Of a stretch of 64,000 nucleotides of DNA, positions 1 through 39,500 are shown in pieces. The notes beneath the pieces were generated by a model that ran no database searches, had not been told where the DNA came from, and worked only from the letters and a program-made list of their open reading frames with translations. Made by a program: the position numbers and the translations under genes. Origin of the DNA: Archivesica marissinica (taxonomy: Eukaryota; Mollusca; Bivalvia; Venerida; Vesicomyidae); NCBI GenBank assembly GCA_014843695.1, contig CM026391.1:15001365-15065364 (forward strand). The letters run 5' to 3'. Position 1 is the first letter of the stretch, and every line of letters starts with the position of its first letter.

Positions 1-182
1 GTAGGGCTCCATTGCAAGTAGTGTAGTAATTCCAATAGTTTGCTGCCGTGTCTATTTTACGGGGAGGGCTGTAAATAATGTTGTTATAACTTGTAGCCCA
101 ACCCATTTGCTTTTTTCCCCTTGACAAAACAAATGTATCGTATACTGCAATGATATAATTACATATTAATCTCTGATTTGTT

Positions 183-500
183 CGTAGTATTGTATGTATA
201 TATGTAATGTATTGTATGTATATATGTAATGTATTGTATGTATATATGTAATGTATTGTATGTATATATGTAATGTATTGTATGTATATATGTAATGTAT
301 TGTATGTATATGTAATGTATTGTATGTATATATGTAATGTATTGTATGTATATGTAATGTATTGTATGTATATATGTAATGTATTGTATGTATATATGTA
401 ATGTATTGTATGTATATATGTAATGTATTGTATGTATATATGTAATGTATTGTATGTATATATGTAATGTATTGTATGTATATATGTAATGTATTGTATG
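183..500. repeat. 22-bp minisatellite, about 15 copies
   Basis: The unit is built on GTATTGTATGTATATATGTA with two 20-bp deletion variants. The open frame on the minus strand is only a product of the repeat. Positions 1-182 hold nothing recognised apart from the weak open stretch noted for the LRRC74-like gene. Confidence 0.95.
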
Positions 501-544
501 AAAAAATGCAATAAAATATTATTAACAATTAAAATATTTTACGG

Positions 545-825
545 CTAAGGCATTTCATTCTGGATACATTTAAAGGCTTTTGCAAACAACATAGATCCTG
601 ATCAGCATGCAGCGTGACACTGCGTGCTGATCAGGATCTATGTTGTTTGACGCTGCGTGCTGATCAGGATCTATGTTGTTTGCTACATAGCCAAGTGTCT
701 TAGCAAGATTATCTGAATAGTAAACAGCATAGAGCCTGATCAGATGGCACGTTCCGTGGCGGTTGATCTGGCTGTATGTTCTTTGCAAATACTGTTTGAA
801 CGGTATCCAGAATGAAATGTGTTAA
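545..825. mobile_element. TTAA MITE family 2 (CATTTCATTCTGG ends)
   Basis: The inverted ends are CATTTCATTCTGGATAC and its complement before GTTAA. Inside are palindromic copies of GATCCTGATCAGCATGC, one arm duplicated. Other copies are at 2404-2650 and 41401-41647. Confidence 0.75.
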
Positions 826-1361
826 GGCATAGAAGTGTGATCACACTGTTTTACCATGGGATGAACATATCACGGTCCAAAATATTAATATTGAATAACT
901 TTGAATGATGTGGGACAGGAACCAAATACGTGTGCAAAAAGGCATATTGAGTTATGTTATGTAGCTTTAAATATTGGACTATTGGTAACATTATTAATTC
1001 CTACAACTTGTACAAATTTAAAGCGCAGTGATGTGTTCATGGTTCAGAAATGGGAATCGTTCCATGACTCTATACATGCTTGTTGGTTAGATTAAACACA
1101 TTTACACTCAGAAATATTCAGTCAATTGACACCCTGTGCATATAAATTATCATTAATAGATGCAATAGGAATAGAATGGAGGAAATGTTCTATGTTTCTA
1201 TACATGCTTGTTGGTTAGATTAAACACATTTATTCCAATGTCCAACACAATACACAAAACACAAAACACCAAACAAACAACAAAACCAAAAAAAAAAAAA
1301 CACACAAAAAAAACAACACCCCACAAACCCACACCCCACACCACACCAAAGACAAGGAATC
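826..1361. other. Noncoding stretch with a short direct duplication and A-rich tract
   Basis: A ~35-bp segment beginning TATACATGCTTGTTGG occurs at 1070 and again at 1200. It is followed by an A/C-rich tract (1240-1350). No gene was recognised. Confidence 0.6.
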
Positions 1362-1475
1362 TAAGTTCCACATGCCTCTTCTCTCTCCCTCGTTGTGATG
1401 GATTCCATCAGAATTGAGGTCTCGAGAGTGAATATAGGTTGTAAGAACTTGCTTCGCAATCAAACTAAAAAATAA
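1362..1475 (+). mobile_element. SINE-B 3' fragment
   Basis: It carries the body block CCTCTTCTCTCTCCCTCG, then GAGGTCTCGAGAGTG and the tail CTTGCTTCGCAATC. An inverted fragment follows at 1752. Confidence 0.75.
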
Positions 1476-1751
1476 ATTTTAAAACTTGCTTGGAATGGCG
1501 TAATTGTTTATGTATAGTGACAAGCCTATAGTATATCATAGTATTCTTACCCCCCCCCCCCCCCGATGTTTGTGGTTTTGAACCCGCAAACATTTGTCCA
1601 GACCCCCAAGCGTCTGTGTATAATACAGCTAGTCCAAATATTTGTTGTGTAAGACCCGATATTCTTTTTGGGAGGTTCGCCTCGGTAGATGATTTGAAAA
1701 TTGTAAATGTCATATTGAAATTGAGTAAACTGACGTCTATGCAAATTTACT
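1476..1751. other. Spacer between inverted SINE-B fragments, with a C16 run
   Basis: The spacer contains a poly-C run near 1549-1564. The rest is unremarkable and no gene was recognised. Confidence 0.5.
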
Positions 1752-1930
1752 TTTAGCGTGATTGCGAAACACGTTCTTACAACATTAGCTTAATCGCTCT
1801 CGAGACTCTCAGATTCCTGATGAAATGAGTGAGAGAGAAGAGGAAATGTGGATTTACGAGTTTTACCTAAGTAGATCACCTCTATGGCTCTGGTGGGGTT
1901 CAAACTCACAACAGTTCACAACGCCACGGC
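1752..1930 (-). mobile_element. SINE-B fragment, inverted
   Basis: The tail GATTGCGAAACACGTTCTTA is followed by TCTCGAGAC, GAGAGAGAAGAGG and a decayed tRNA-like B box (GGGGTTCAAACTC). Confidence 0.65.
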
Positions 1931-1931
1931 T

Positions 1932-2089
1932 GATCTGGATCTATGTTGTTTGCAAATGTGATTTTATCTATACAGCAGGCAAAGGGTTAAATACATTTGC
2001 AAACAACATAGATCCTGATAAGACACGGCTGATCTGGATCCATGTTGTTTGCAAATGTGATTTTATTTACGCAGCAGGCAAATGGTTAA
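1932..2089. mobile_element. TTAA-ended repeat fragment, end duplicated
   Basis: Two tandem copies of GGCTGATCTGGATC...GCAGCAGGCAAA each finish in GTTAA (about 2000 and 2086-2089). The second TTAA lies about 5 bases from the coding end of the LRRC74-like exon, so the insertion nearly disrupted the donor. Confidence 0.55.
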
Positions 2090-2093
2090 ATAC

Positions 2094-29944
<27,851 letters not shown>

Positions 29945-30175
29945 CTACAAACCAAATACAATGCTATGATATGCTATTTATGACAGCTAAGAATATTTAC
30001 ATGGCAATACTCATAATAAACAGGTATGTTTATTCCAACAATATCATAATAACAATATGAAAGCAAATCCCCATTTACCGAACAATTAAGTATTGTAGAT
30101 GGAATACAATTACATTTATTATTGATTTCCACGAACATTGAGAGACAAATAAATCATATCATAGTCATTATGGTG
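29945..30175. other. Unique AT-rich sequence
   Basis: No element or exon recognised; the missing 5' exon of the LRRC74-like gene should lie at or beyond here. Confidence 0.5.
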
Positions 30176-30385
30176 AGACTTCAAACGGTACGGTGGTCGC
30201 CAGATCGGACAGGTGGGTTTTCTCCGGTGTAATCCATCGCCGTGAGGCAGGCAGAAAGAACAGGCAATGTGTAATTTAAGTGTCTTTCATAAGGACACAA
30301 TCGTAACGGCTACAGCTGGGCTCAAACTCCGAGCCTTTCGCACCTGAAGTGAACGCGCTACCACTGCGCTATTTAAGACTTTTAC
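30176..30385. mobile_element. Chimera of SINE-A and inverted SINE-B fragments
   Basis: GGTACGGTGGTCGCCAGATC ... GTTTTCTCCGG (SINE-A, plus) runs directly into ATCCATCGCCGTGAGG ... and the complement of a SINE-B tRNA-like head (GCGCTACCACTGCGCTAT). Confidence 0.65.
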
Positions 30386-30419
30386 ATATACATTACTTTT
30401 AATATATTAATTAAAACAC

Positions 30420-30606
30420 ATACGGGAAGTATGTGAGATGGTACGGTGGTCGCCAGGTCGGGCATGTGGGTTTTCGCCGGGTACTCCGGTTTCCTCCCAC
30501 ACGAATGACCACATATACGCTTTCACCCGCTCCAACGAGGGTGATTAATATAAGTTGTTAGAACTTACTTCGCAATCGTTGTAAAATAAATAAAGTTTAA
30601 ACTTTT
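30420..30606 (+). mobile_element. SINE-A copy lacking the head
   Basis: From GGGAAGTATGTGAGATGGTA to GCAATCGTTGTAAAATAAAT. Confidence 0.8.
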
Positions 30607-30607
30607 A

Positions 30608-30790
30608 AACTTTAAACCGATGTCTCATGTCGGTGCTTTACATCGTGGGCATAAAAGAACCAGAGGAGACTCGGGAATGGGGCCCCTGTCTCTCGTTGCA
30701 CTATCCTCCAAAATATAAAATGACTAATCTCTTCAGTAGACGTCGCTCATACGAGCAACCTGTAGTTACGGTAAATAAACGTAAAACAAA
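30608..30790 (+). mobile_element. SINE-Thr body fragment joined to SINE-A
   Basis: ACTTTAAACCGATGTCTCAT ... CGTAAAACAAAC; the tRNA head is absent and the join to the SINE-A tail is direct. Confidence 0.75.
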
Positions 30791-32280
30791 CAGAATATAA
30801 TCAATTACTTATACGTTATAATCATATGTAAATTATAATAAAGGAAAAATTACTAAAAATGTGTTAGAAAATTATCCAAGACTATTTAACATTGATGACC
30901 GGATACTAACCTATCATAGTAAATATATAGCGTCCATGTGTTGTAAATATATATTTAACATCCTGACACACGAAACATAAGGCTATCAACAGAACTCATA
31001 GGTTAAGTTGCTATAGTCCTTCCCAGTCATGCCTTTCATTCCCACGTTACAGCTTTGACTATGACAATATCACTGGTGTGTCTGTGTTATTTCATTACGT
31101 CATTGACTTCATTTACATACGAACGCTCCAATGTGTGCATAACACATTTATAAGCAATCGTTGTAAATTATGCAAATCCAGGAATATTTTAATAACAAGC
31201 GCTTGTCTCGCCTAAAAGCAATCTGTTTGAAGATGACTGTGTGTTTACATATCAGAAGTGGTACTCCAAGTCGATTTATTGCGCCTTTTCGCTAATAGTT
31301 ATTGAAATTGATAAACAGTATTAATGACACGGTATGCATAATGTACATTGTACATATAGATCATAGTTCATTGTGTTCACTCATTGTGTTCAAAGTACGA
31401 ACCATTTCTGACGAAGTATGTTCAACAATCTGTGATATTGGAAACAGAAAGGCCACATGTAAATTTTGTTTGGATTATTCGAGGTGAATTCTAAAATTCG
31501 ATCAATTTTGTACATTCATGCAAACATATTAAGATGCACAACATTATTTCCATAAATGAAATGCACCGTAAATTTCTAAACACAACACAGTTTCACATGT
31601 GGTAGTTCTCTGCTCATAACAAATCAAATATACAAACAATCTCACGTGACCGTATTATATGCCTTGTGCCAATCTCAAAGTGATTCGCCAGTTTACATGT
31701 GACAAAATCGACATTGTTAATTTCAAGCTGTGGATCACAACGATTTCTATTCTCATATGTAGCACTCAAACAAACGTGCTTCCGGATTACTGCAGACAAT
31801 TTGAAATGTAATTGAAATGTTACATTTATATTCACAATGCCACACATTACCGTGTTGCATTAATCAATTACTGAACTGTAATAATACTCATTATTAACAA
31901 ACTGTTCCAAAACTAATGCAGATTTATTCTTTATTTCAGTCTCATCGTTGTACAATACATACACTATACACAAGTTATCGTGGCAAAGTACAACATCATT
32001 CATTATAAAAGAATTATAAGAGACTAATCTAATCACAGATAATCAAACTATCACAGTCTACTGACCTATTATTATATTTACATATTAAAACCGAGGAACA
32101 GTCGCTAATTGAAAATTAAATACTTATTAAAACTAGAAATTTTGAAATATTGAAATGGAAAAAAATGCACGTTTTCATTATATTGTAATAATATTTTATA
32201 TAAGCATGCATGGTCAGTTTATTATCAGGCCGGGTATGGAGATTATAAAACTTTCTGAGAAAGGTTTTACAACCTCGTCG
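30791..32280. other. Long AT-rich stretch without recognised genes
   Basis: I see no exon with convincing splice sites and no clear element. A short open stretch near 30860-30975 resembles nothing I know. Confidence 0.5.
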
Positions 32281-32286
32281 CCATGT

Positions 32287-32635
32287 TTGATTTTATGCAA
32301 TTGGAGATGCATATTTCGTGGGTATTTGTAGATGATTTTTTATGTATTAAGTTGTACATGTATAATTGTTGTGTTTGTTTTGTATTGAATGTAATATACA
32401 CCCGACTATTCTGGTCATGATGCCATTGTCATCAAACAATGGAATCGAAAACAAAATGCAAAATGATTTTATGCAATTGGAGATACATATGTCGTGGGTA
32501 TTTGTAGATGATTTTTTATGTATTAAGTTGTACATGTATAATTTTGTGTTTGTTTTGTATTGAATGTAATATACATCCGACTATTCTGGTCATGATAAGC
32601 CATTGTCATCAAACAATGGAATCGAAAACAAAACG
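32287..32635. repeat. 173-bp direct duplication
   Basis: Two adjacent copies starting GATTTTATGCAATTGGAGAT and ending ACAATGGAATCGAAAACAAA, a few percent different. Confidence 0.85.
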
Positions 32636-32639
32636 CCAC

Positions 32640-33600
32640 GTTTATATATGATTGGCATATCTTCAAATGTCAATGCTGCGATTTTATTTTTATAGTATAT
32701 CTTCAAATGTCAAAGTTGTCAGTCTTTGTGCATGGTATATTGCGACTGGTATGTCCTTAAATGCCAATGCAGAGTCTAACGGCGTAGACAACTGTGTCAA
32801 TATAATTTGACATAGCGAACAGTATAGTACACAGTGTTATGTAAACCATTCATTTTGAAGTCTTCTACTTTTCTTTAGATGGAAATAATCAAAACATTCA
32901 ACAAAATAAAACAATGTCTGGTGTTCGTATAGAAGTTAACATTGGAAACAAACAATACAATACATGAATTTGTGGAATACTGGGGCAATAAAAGCATTCG
33001 ACCTGGAGTGTCATAAAAATGTATAAAATGACAATTACTAATTACAATCGACTACAAGCAATTAACTACTTGTTCGTGTTTACTTTCCATTGCTAATCGA
33101 TAAGCATTTATTTGGTGTCGCGGTCAGACCTATTATCATGAGTCTGTCTGCAGAGTTTTGATTATAAATCAAGATGGTAAAGTTTGAACTGAGTTCTATC
33201 GTTGCCGGCGAACACTATCAAGGCGTGTTATAAATCAACAATCGCTTGTAATGCTGTCATTCGGATGAAATCGAGTGAATTCATGTAATGCACTGTACAA
33301 CAGGCGCATATCAAGTGTTACAAATGCGTCCATTTGGTTATGGAATAACAGTAATAACAATCCAACTAAACGGACAAAGACTTTATCTGCCAAGGGAGGT
33401 AACAGAAATACCAGCAATGTCCCTCATTCTTGTATGCATTAAGTCAATTTTGATGTTAACATGTTTAAAATATAAAATGTTTGATTCTTAAACAATTTAC
33501 CATTCTAAAATCATGTTAATTAATTGATAACAAATATTTACATATATATACCAATTACATATACTGTAGGATATGTATACATGTATGTCGATATTTAGTA
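32640..33600. other. AT-rich noncoding stretch
   Basis: It contains imperfect repeats of ATCTTCAAATGTCAA (32655-32765). GACTTTATCTGCCAAGGGAG near 33378 recurs at 57330. No gene was recognised. Confidence 0.45.
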
Positions 33601-33779
33601 ATTTAATACTAATAAGATAAGAACATGGGTGAACATTGAAGGCAACAACGATAGAAATATAAGAAATTGCTTAAGATGACACATATATAGCTATAGGGGG
33701 TATTCAGGGGTAGTAAATGACCGATGTCTCTCATTATAACATTCGATAATGCCAACAACGAACAACTTATCTATAGGCT

Positions 33780-34720
33780 ACACTGTTACGGTATAACACA
33801 GGTGAAACACTACATTTGATTAAATGTGTCCTCGACAACAGATCACAATCAGTAGTGTTGAATGTTGCACAATCTGAGACTATTGAAGTTATGTCAGTGG
33901 TGCCACAGGGATAGGTCATAGGACCTCTTCTTTTTCTTATACATGTATACAGCAATGATCTACATGAACACGTTACTTCCAATGTCCGCTTCTTTGCCGA
34001 TGACACTACCTTATTACTACCTCTCTACGTGTGACTCCCAGTCTGTCCGTTTGCAACACGACCTTCTCGAACTTGAGAAATAGGAATTCCTATGCAATAG
34101 CATCGAGCTTTAACCCATCAAAGTCCTAATGTATCGATATAAAAAAAACGTACAGACGTTATCAACTTTACATACTCTTTTCACACCATCTAACTGGAAT
34201 ATATTACCTCTGCTAAATGGTTAGCTATATCAATCTTAAATGACATAACATGAATTAGGCATATTGACAATATTACCAAAACGGCAAATCATCGTTGCCA
34301 TTCATGTTCCCAAGAAGGAAACACTAAATCCACGCTAATTATATCATCGCACAAAATGACATATTGTAGATACAAATACATATAGCATTTATATAGAGCA
34401 AAAATTTAAAATGATTATATTGCGCTTCACAATTACAGATGCAATTTTAAACATTTACACATGACAATAATAGGCCTATATGGAAATATAAATAAAATTT
34501 ATACTTATGTAGATATAACTAGGCTTCTAGTAATTGGATAAGAACATATTTTATCATAATAATATCTTGTACTATCCAACCCACCTTAGACTATTATAAG
34601 TATTCCTTTTACTACAGAAACATTGATCACTGGAACTCCCTTCCCTCTTCTGTAGTGGTACTACCCATCCCCACGTTTAGCATTGTCGTCAACAATGTTA
34701 AAACATGTCCCAAGTAAATC
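33780..34720 (+). pseudogene. Decayed LINE reverse transcriptase
   Basis: In shifting plus frames the sequence reads VVLNVAQSETIEV, VPQG-stop-VIGPLLFL, then NDLHEHVTSNVRFFADDTTL and, near 34600, YRNIDHWNSLPSSVV. These are RT motifs (PQG-x-GPLLF, FADDT) and the C-terminal W-N-x-LP motif of jockey/CR1-type elements. Stops and frameshifts make it nonfunctional. Confidence 0.75.
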
Positions 34721-34778
34721 AAGTCAAGTGACGTAATATTTATTTTTAAATGTCTGGTGCAAAAACACATTTGATACA

Positions 34779-35063
34779 GACGGATCTGTAGTCCAGTGGT
34801 AACACGCTGGACTGGTAATCCAGGGATCGCAGGTTTGATCCCCCGTCTGACCCTAATAAAATTAATAGTCTTTCAGATGGGACGTTAAACCGAGGTCTCG
34901 TGTCGGTGCTTTACACCGTGCACGTACAAGAACCAGAGGAGATTCTGGAATTGGTCTCTGTCTGTATCATGCCATATCCTCCAAAATCTAAAATAACTAA
35001 TCTCTTCAGGAGGCGTCGCTCATATGGGCAACCGGTAGCGACGATACATAAACGTAAAACACA
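34779..35063 (+). mobile_element. SINE-Thr, full-length copy
   Basis: A complete tRNA-like head (GGATCTGTAGTCCAGTGGTA ... ACTGGTAATCCAGGGATCG ... box B), then the body to CGTAAAACACACACACAC. Best reference copy in the window. Confidence 0.9.
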
Positions 35064-35324
35064 CACACACACACATTTGTTCAGAGTACACATGTACATA
35101 GTAGGGCATATACAACAAACACATGCTCTAGGGAGCTTATAACACCGACATACACACACATTACATGATACATTTACAATAAAACACGATGCTACATTAA
35201 ATTACGTATGGTATGAATTAATATCTGTTAATAAATAACTTCTAATATTTAATCTAACTGTATCTATGACTGGTCCAGATTTACAGATCCGGAGGGTGAC
35301 AGTCGGAGTATAATTTTTTATATG

Positions 35325-35510
35325 TTATATTTATGTTATGTTATATTTCGGGTTTTACGCCTGCATCAGCACCATTTCGGGCTATATCGCCGGCGGGCAG
35401 TTTACTTAACAACACCTTTCCTGGGCAGGCTCCAGCGGTTAACCAGTACTTGGGTGCACCAACCTCCGTAAGAAACTGCCAACTTTTCCATATAAATGAG
35501 ACACGTCGGA
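35325..35510 (-). mobile_element. SINE-F, headless copy
   Basis: From ATATTTCGGGTTTTACGCC through GGGCTATATCGCCGGCGGGC to CATATAAATGAGACA; matches 55305-55572 until the tRNA-like head. Confidence 0.75.
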
Positions 35511-35888
35511 GTATAATAATAATGTATATTTTTAATAATGTTCAGTTTGTTGACCTTGGCCAGTAACTGGTAGGATACGAAAACCGAACACACACTGAGA
35601 TAACAGCAGCCTTCATAGCCCTCTAAGCACGATGTTTATTTTAATCGTCTTAGAAAACTTAGTCGTCCAAATGCATAAAATTTATGCGGTGGCGACTTTA
35701 AATAAATTTAACAAAACAGATCCGGACTCAGTATCACAATATGCACATTAGGAAAGATCTCGGTAAGTAATACAAGCAAATGGAATAAGCAATCATGAAG
35801 AGCTAACCATAGAAAGTATGCCCTATTTTTATAGATCTGGTTTTAACATTCTGTAGATTGTAGTGTATTTCGGCGTGGGTAGAACATA
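35511..35888. other. AT-rich stretch, nothing firm
   Basis: TTATGCGGTGGCGACTTTAA near 35680 looks like a repeat end but no partner was found. Confidence 0.35.
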
Positions 35889-35890
35889 GG

Positions 35891-35964
35891 CCCGACTAGC
35901 TCAGTTGGTAGAGCTGTCCGACTAGTGTCCGGGAGCTCGTGTGTTCGAGTCCCACGTCGGGTTG
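35891..35964 (+). mobile_element. tRNA-like sequence (SINE head or tRNA pseudogene)
   Basis: Box A TAGCTCAGTTGGTAGAGC and box B GTGTTCGAGTCCCACG lie between CCCGAC and GTCGGG arms. The anticodon stem (TCCGA/CCGGG) has a mismatch, so a working tRNA is unlikely. Confidence 0.55.
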
Positions 35965-36375
35965 TTCGGTTGTCGTATCTTTTAAAGCATTAACAGTGTT
36001 TTCAGTGACACACATAAGTCTAGATCGCAGCAAAGCTAGAGGTCTCCAAACAATATTCACGAAGAATCTGATGTTTGGTACGAATTATAATAATTTCGAA
36101 AGGATGTAAGTACGAATGAATATATCTATATATATATATAGGAACGTCACTTCCTGCTGTCATTCCACGCGTCAAAATTAAAAACAATGAATTAAATTGA
36201 CTGTTTTCGCAATTTATTTGCAAACAATGCCAATCATGAATGAAACTATATATATTTTTCAGCAATCCATCAGCATTTGCTCTCTCAAAGGCTATGAAGT
36301 TGCATAACTGTGCTGCATGTTCTGTGTAGGTCAGTCTCTGTTGCCGAGTGTTGGACTTGCCACTGATCCAGGAAT

Positions 36376-36431
36376 AACCAATTAGTCAATTACCTGTGTT
36401 CATATAAACTTAGTAACATAGTAGAGACAAG
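36376..36431 (+). promoter_or_regulatory. Possible core promoter of the SLC36-like gene
   Basis: A CCAAT (36378-36382) is followed by a TATA-like CATATAAAC (36401-36409), about 25 bases before the ATG. The spacing fits a CCAAT/TATA promoter only if the 5' UTR is almost absent, so this could also be chance in AT-rich sequence. An upstream noncoding exon is equally possible. Confidence 0.25.
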
Positions 36432-36551
36432 ATGACAATGGGGGAAGGAACATCCGGCCCTGGTTCAAAGAGCCCAATCAAAATCTTCGCAAACATTTTC
36501 ATTTCGTTCATTGGTGCTGGAGTTCTGGGATTACCATTTGCATTCAAGGAG
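36432..36551 (+). CDS. SLC36-like exon 1: start and TM1
   Basis: The ATG at 36432 opens MTMGEGTSGPGSKSPIKIF and then TM1 ISFIGAGVLGLPFAFKE. The exon ends in phase 0 at donor GTACGT. A second in-frame ATG at 36438 (ACAATGG) has the better Kozak context, so the true start may be Met3. Confidence 0.9.
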
Positions 36552-39500
36552 GTACGTACATGTATCTAAGCATCAGTATTTAGTTTATACAAATTTATTT
36601 TAGCTCGATTGCGAAACAAGTTATTTCAACTTATATAAATCACTCTCGAGACCTCATTCCTGATGGAATCCATCGCCACGAGGGCGAGAGAAGAGGCAAT
36701 GTGGAATTTTAATGCCTTGCCTAGGGCACACTCGTAACGGCTCCAGCGGGGCTCAAACTCAGGACCGTTCGCACCTGAAGCGAACGCGCATCCACTGCAC
36801 TACCACGACTTCCACTGAAGCGAACGCGCATCTACTGCGCTATCACGACTTCCACGGACAGATATTAACATTTGGAGTTGAAGAGTATATGTGCATAATT
36901 AGGATAGTCTTTGCGTATTTAAATGAAATTATATATAGGGAGACTTATACTGTCTCGCTATAGAGCTAGCTTTTATAGCGACGCAGTAGAGTGTTCGTCT
37001 CCATGTAATGGAGGTTCAGGCAGTCGTGGGTTCGAACCTCGACTTGGGCTTGATTACTTTAGTTTAAAAACATCCTCGTATTCGAAGGTTTTAGTGTGAA
37101 ATTTTCACAGTTTTGTGTGTATGAAACTCTCAGAAAAGTATAAAAACATTGTTCCTCGTATTCGAAGGTTTTAGTGTATGTATGTATGTTCCATTAATGT
37201 CAAGCCCCTTGCTGGGACGTAGACATGTTTTCCTGGGCAAGTTTAGCCGACCTAAGTGGTTAACCAGTACTAAGCAATGTGTGTGAGGTGCCTTGCTCAA
37301 TGACACTACATACATGGCTTGACTGAGTATCGAAAAGTAAGAAAAGACATGTATTTAAAATATTTTGTAGTGGTATGATTATAATGAATTTCCTAATTGG
37401 GTTACCGGGTAATTTTAATGAAAATTAGAATATTTAATATAGAATAAATAGAGATTAGTCATTTTAGATTTTTGGAGGATAGTGCAATGATACAGACAGA
37501 GACCCATTCCAGAGTCTCCTCTGGGTTTTTTACGTTGCACGGTGTACATACAGCACCGACACGAGACCTCAGTTTAACGTTCCAACTGAAAGACTGTTAA
37601 TTTTATTAGGGTCAGACGGGGGATCGAACCTGCGATCCCTGGATTACCAGTCCAGCATGTTACCACTGGACTACAGATCGGTCTGTAAGGAGGATGGAAC
37701 AAAGTGTAAATAAGGTGAAATATCCAAAAGTAAGGTTAACAACTCGTCAACAAATCACCAGTAGATGTCAGGGCTCGACAGTGAAGGCCAATTGGCCATG
37801 TCTGTCCATGAAAAAAACTGGGGGAAATCCGTAATTAAAGTCAATCGTTGTACATGTAAGCACTATCGCCCCGTCTATCTAGGCTTATATGGTTGTTGTA
37901 TGCACATTTTACAGACATCTCCATTGGCCGTAGCCGAAGTTACAGCGTATATTTATAGACGGACTCCGCCCTCTCTGATCGTCTTTAGTGATTTTAATGT
38001 GTCAAAACCCGGGAGCTAGGGTCAAATGAATGCCCTGACTATCGGCAACTCATTTTTATTCAAACTTGATCACAAGTTACATGTTGATAAAGCATCAGAT
38101 AATTTACACTAAGTTTACTTCTATGCATCAAGGTTACAATGTTACTTGTATATGTCATAATGTGTGCTTGACAAGAAACTTGGTATGAAAATATTGATGT
38201 AAGCCAAGAATGACACTATTTATGTAAAGTGTAGATTAGCGTAGATGTTTACACTATTTATGTAAAGTGTAGATTATCGTAGATGTTTACACTTATTTAT
38301 GTAAAGTGTAGATTATTGTAGATGTTTACACTATTTATGTAAAGTGTAGATTATCGTAGATGTTTACACTCTTTATGTAAAGTGTAGATTATCGTAGATG
38401 TTTTTTGAGTAATTTTTGCACATGGTTTTATTTCAGGCTGGAATACTGGAGGGAGGAATAGTGATGGGTCTTGTTGGCATTGTAAGGTAATAACAGAAAC
38501 AGTCGCTTCACTTCTCCCTACATGTAGTTTCATCTCACAGAACTATTTCTTATATACACTGTAGGGCCTACATGTATATAACAAACACCTTAGCTAAGTC
38601 AACTTTTCCCTACATGTAGTTTCATCTCACAGAACTATTCCTTATACACTGTATGGCCTTCATGTATATAACAAACAGTTTAGCTAAATCAACTTCTCCC
38701 TACATGTAGTTTCATCTCACAGAACTATTTCTTATACACTGTAGGGCCTACATGTATATAACAAACACCTTAGCTGAGTCAACTTTTCCCTACATGTAGT
38801 TTCATCTCACAGAACTATTCCTTATACACTGTAGGGCCTTCATGTATATAACAAACACCTTAGCTAAGTCAACTTCTCCCTACATGTAGTTTCATCTCAC
38901 AGAACTATTCCTTATACACTGTAGGGCCTACATGTACATAACAAACACCTTAGCTAAGTCAACTTCTCCCTACATGCAGTTTCATCTCACAGAACTATTC
39001 CTTATACACTGTAGGGCCTACATGTATATAAATAAAACCTTAGCTAAGTCAACTTCTCCCTATATGTAGTTTCATCTCACAGAACTATTTCTTATATACT
39101 GTAGGGCCTACATGTATATAAATAAAACCTTAGCTAAGTCAACAAACTTCTCCCTTGTTAGCCGTAAGCTTCCACATAGAAGATCTTGCTTAACCCATTC
39201 AACACCAAGTAACTCACATGGACTTGTGCATTCATCCTATTTTTAGACCAATAAATTAATAAGAAATGTACATTTGGACCAGTTCATTTATCAAAATGGG
39301 TAATTTTGTCTAAAAATAGTAATATTACTGTCAAAATGTGCAGATCCTAATGAGACGGCTCATCTGGATCTACACTTTTTGTAAGCCTATTTAGAGGTCT
39401 GTGGTGTTGAAAGAATTAAGCATTGCCACAGGCTAGCCACCAGGGATCAACTACCGGTAAGCCTGTTTTAAACCCATGTTGCCATGGTAACATTGCCTAG

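Noticed and set aside
1..68. Next LRRC74-like exon (KIDTAANYWNYYTTCNGAL reading on the minus strand)
   Set aside because: It has an acceptor-like TTATTTACAG but needs phase 2, which the last known exon does not supply, and shows no EF-hand residues. Left as a weak candidate only.
32221..32300. First exon of the LRRC74-like gene starting ATGGCGACGAGG (minus strand)
   Set aside because: It would leave phase 2 at the possible donor GTTGTA, whereas the next exon needs phase 1, and a stop follows at once.
34779..34860. Functional tRNA-Thr gene
   Set aside because: The tRNA-like head is followed by the same body in about ten places, has no intact acceptor stem and is a SINE head.
35891..35964. 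Functional tRNA gene
   Set aside because: The anticodon stem is mispaired; kept only as a tRNA-like sequence.
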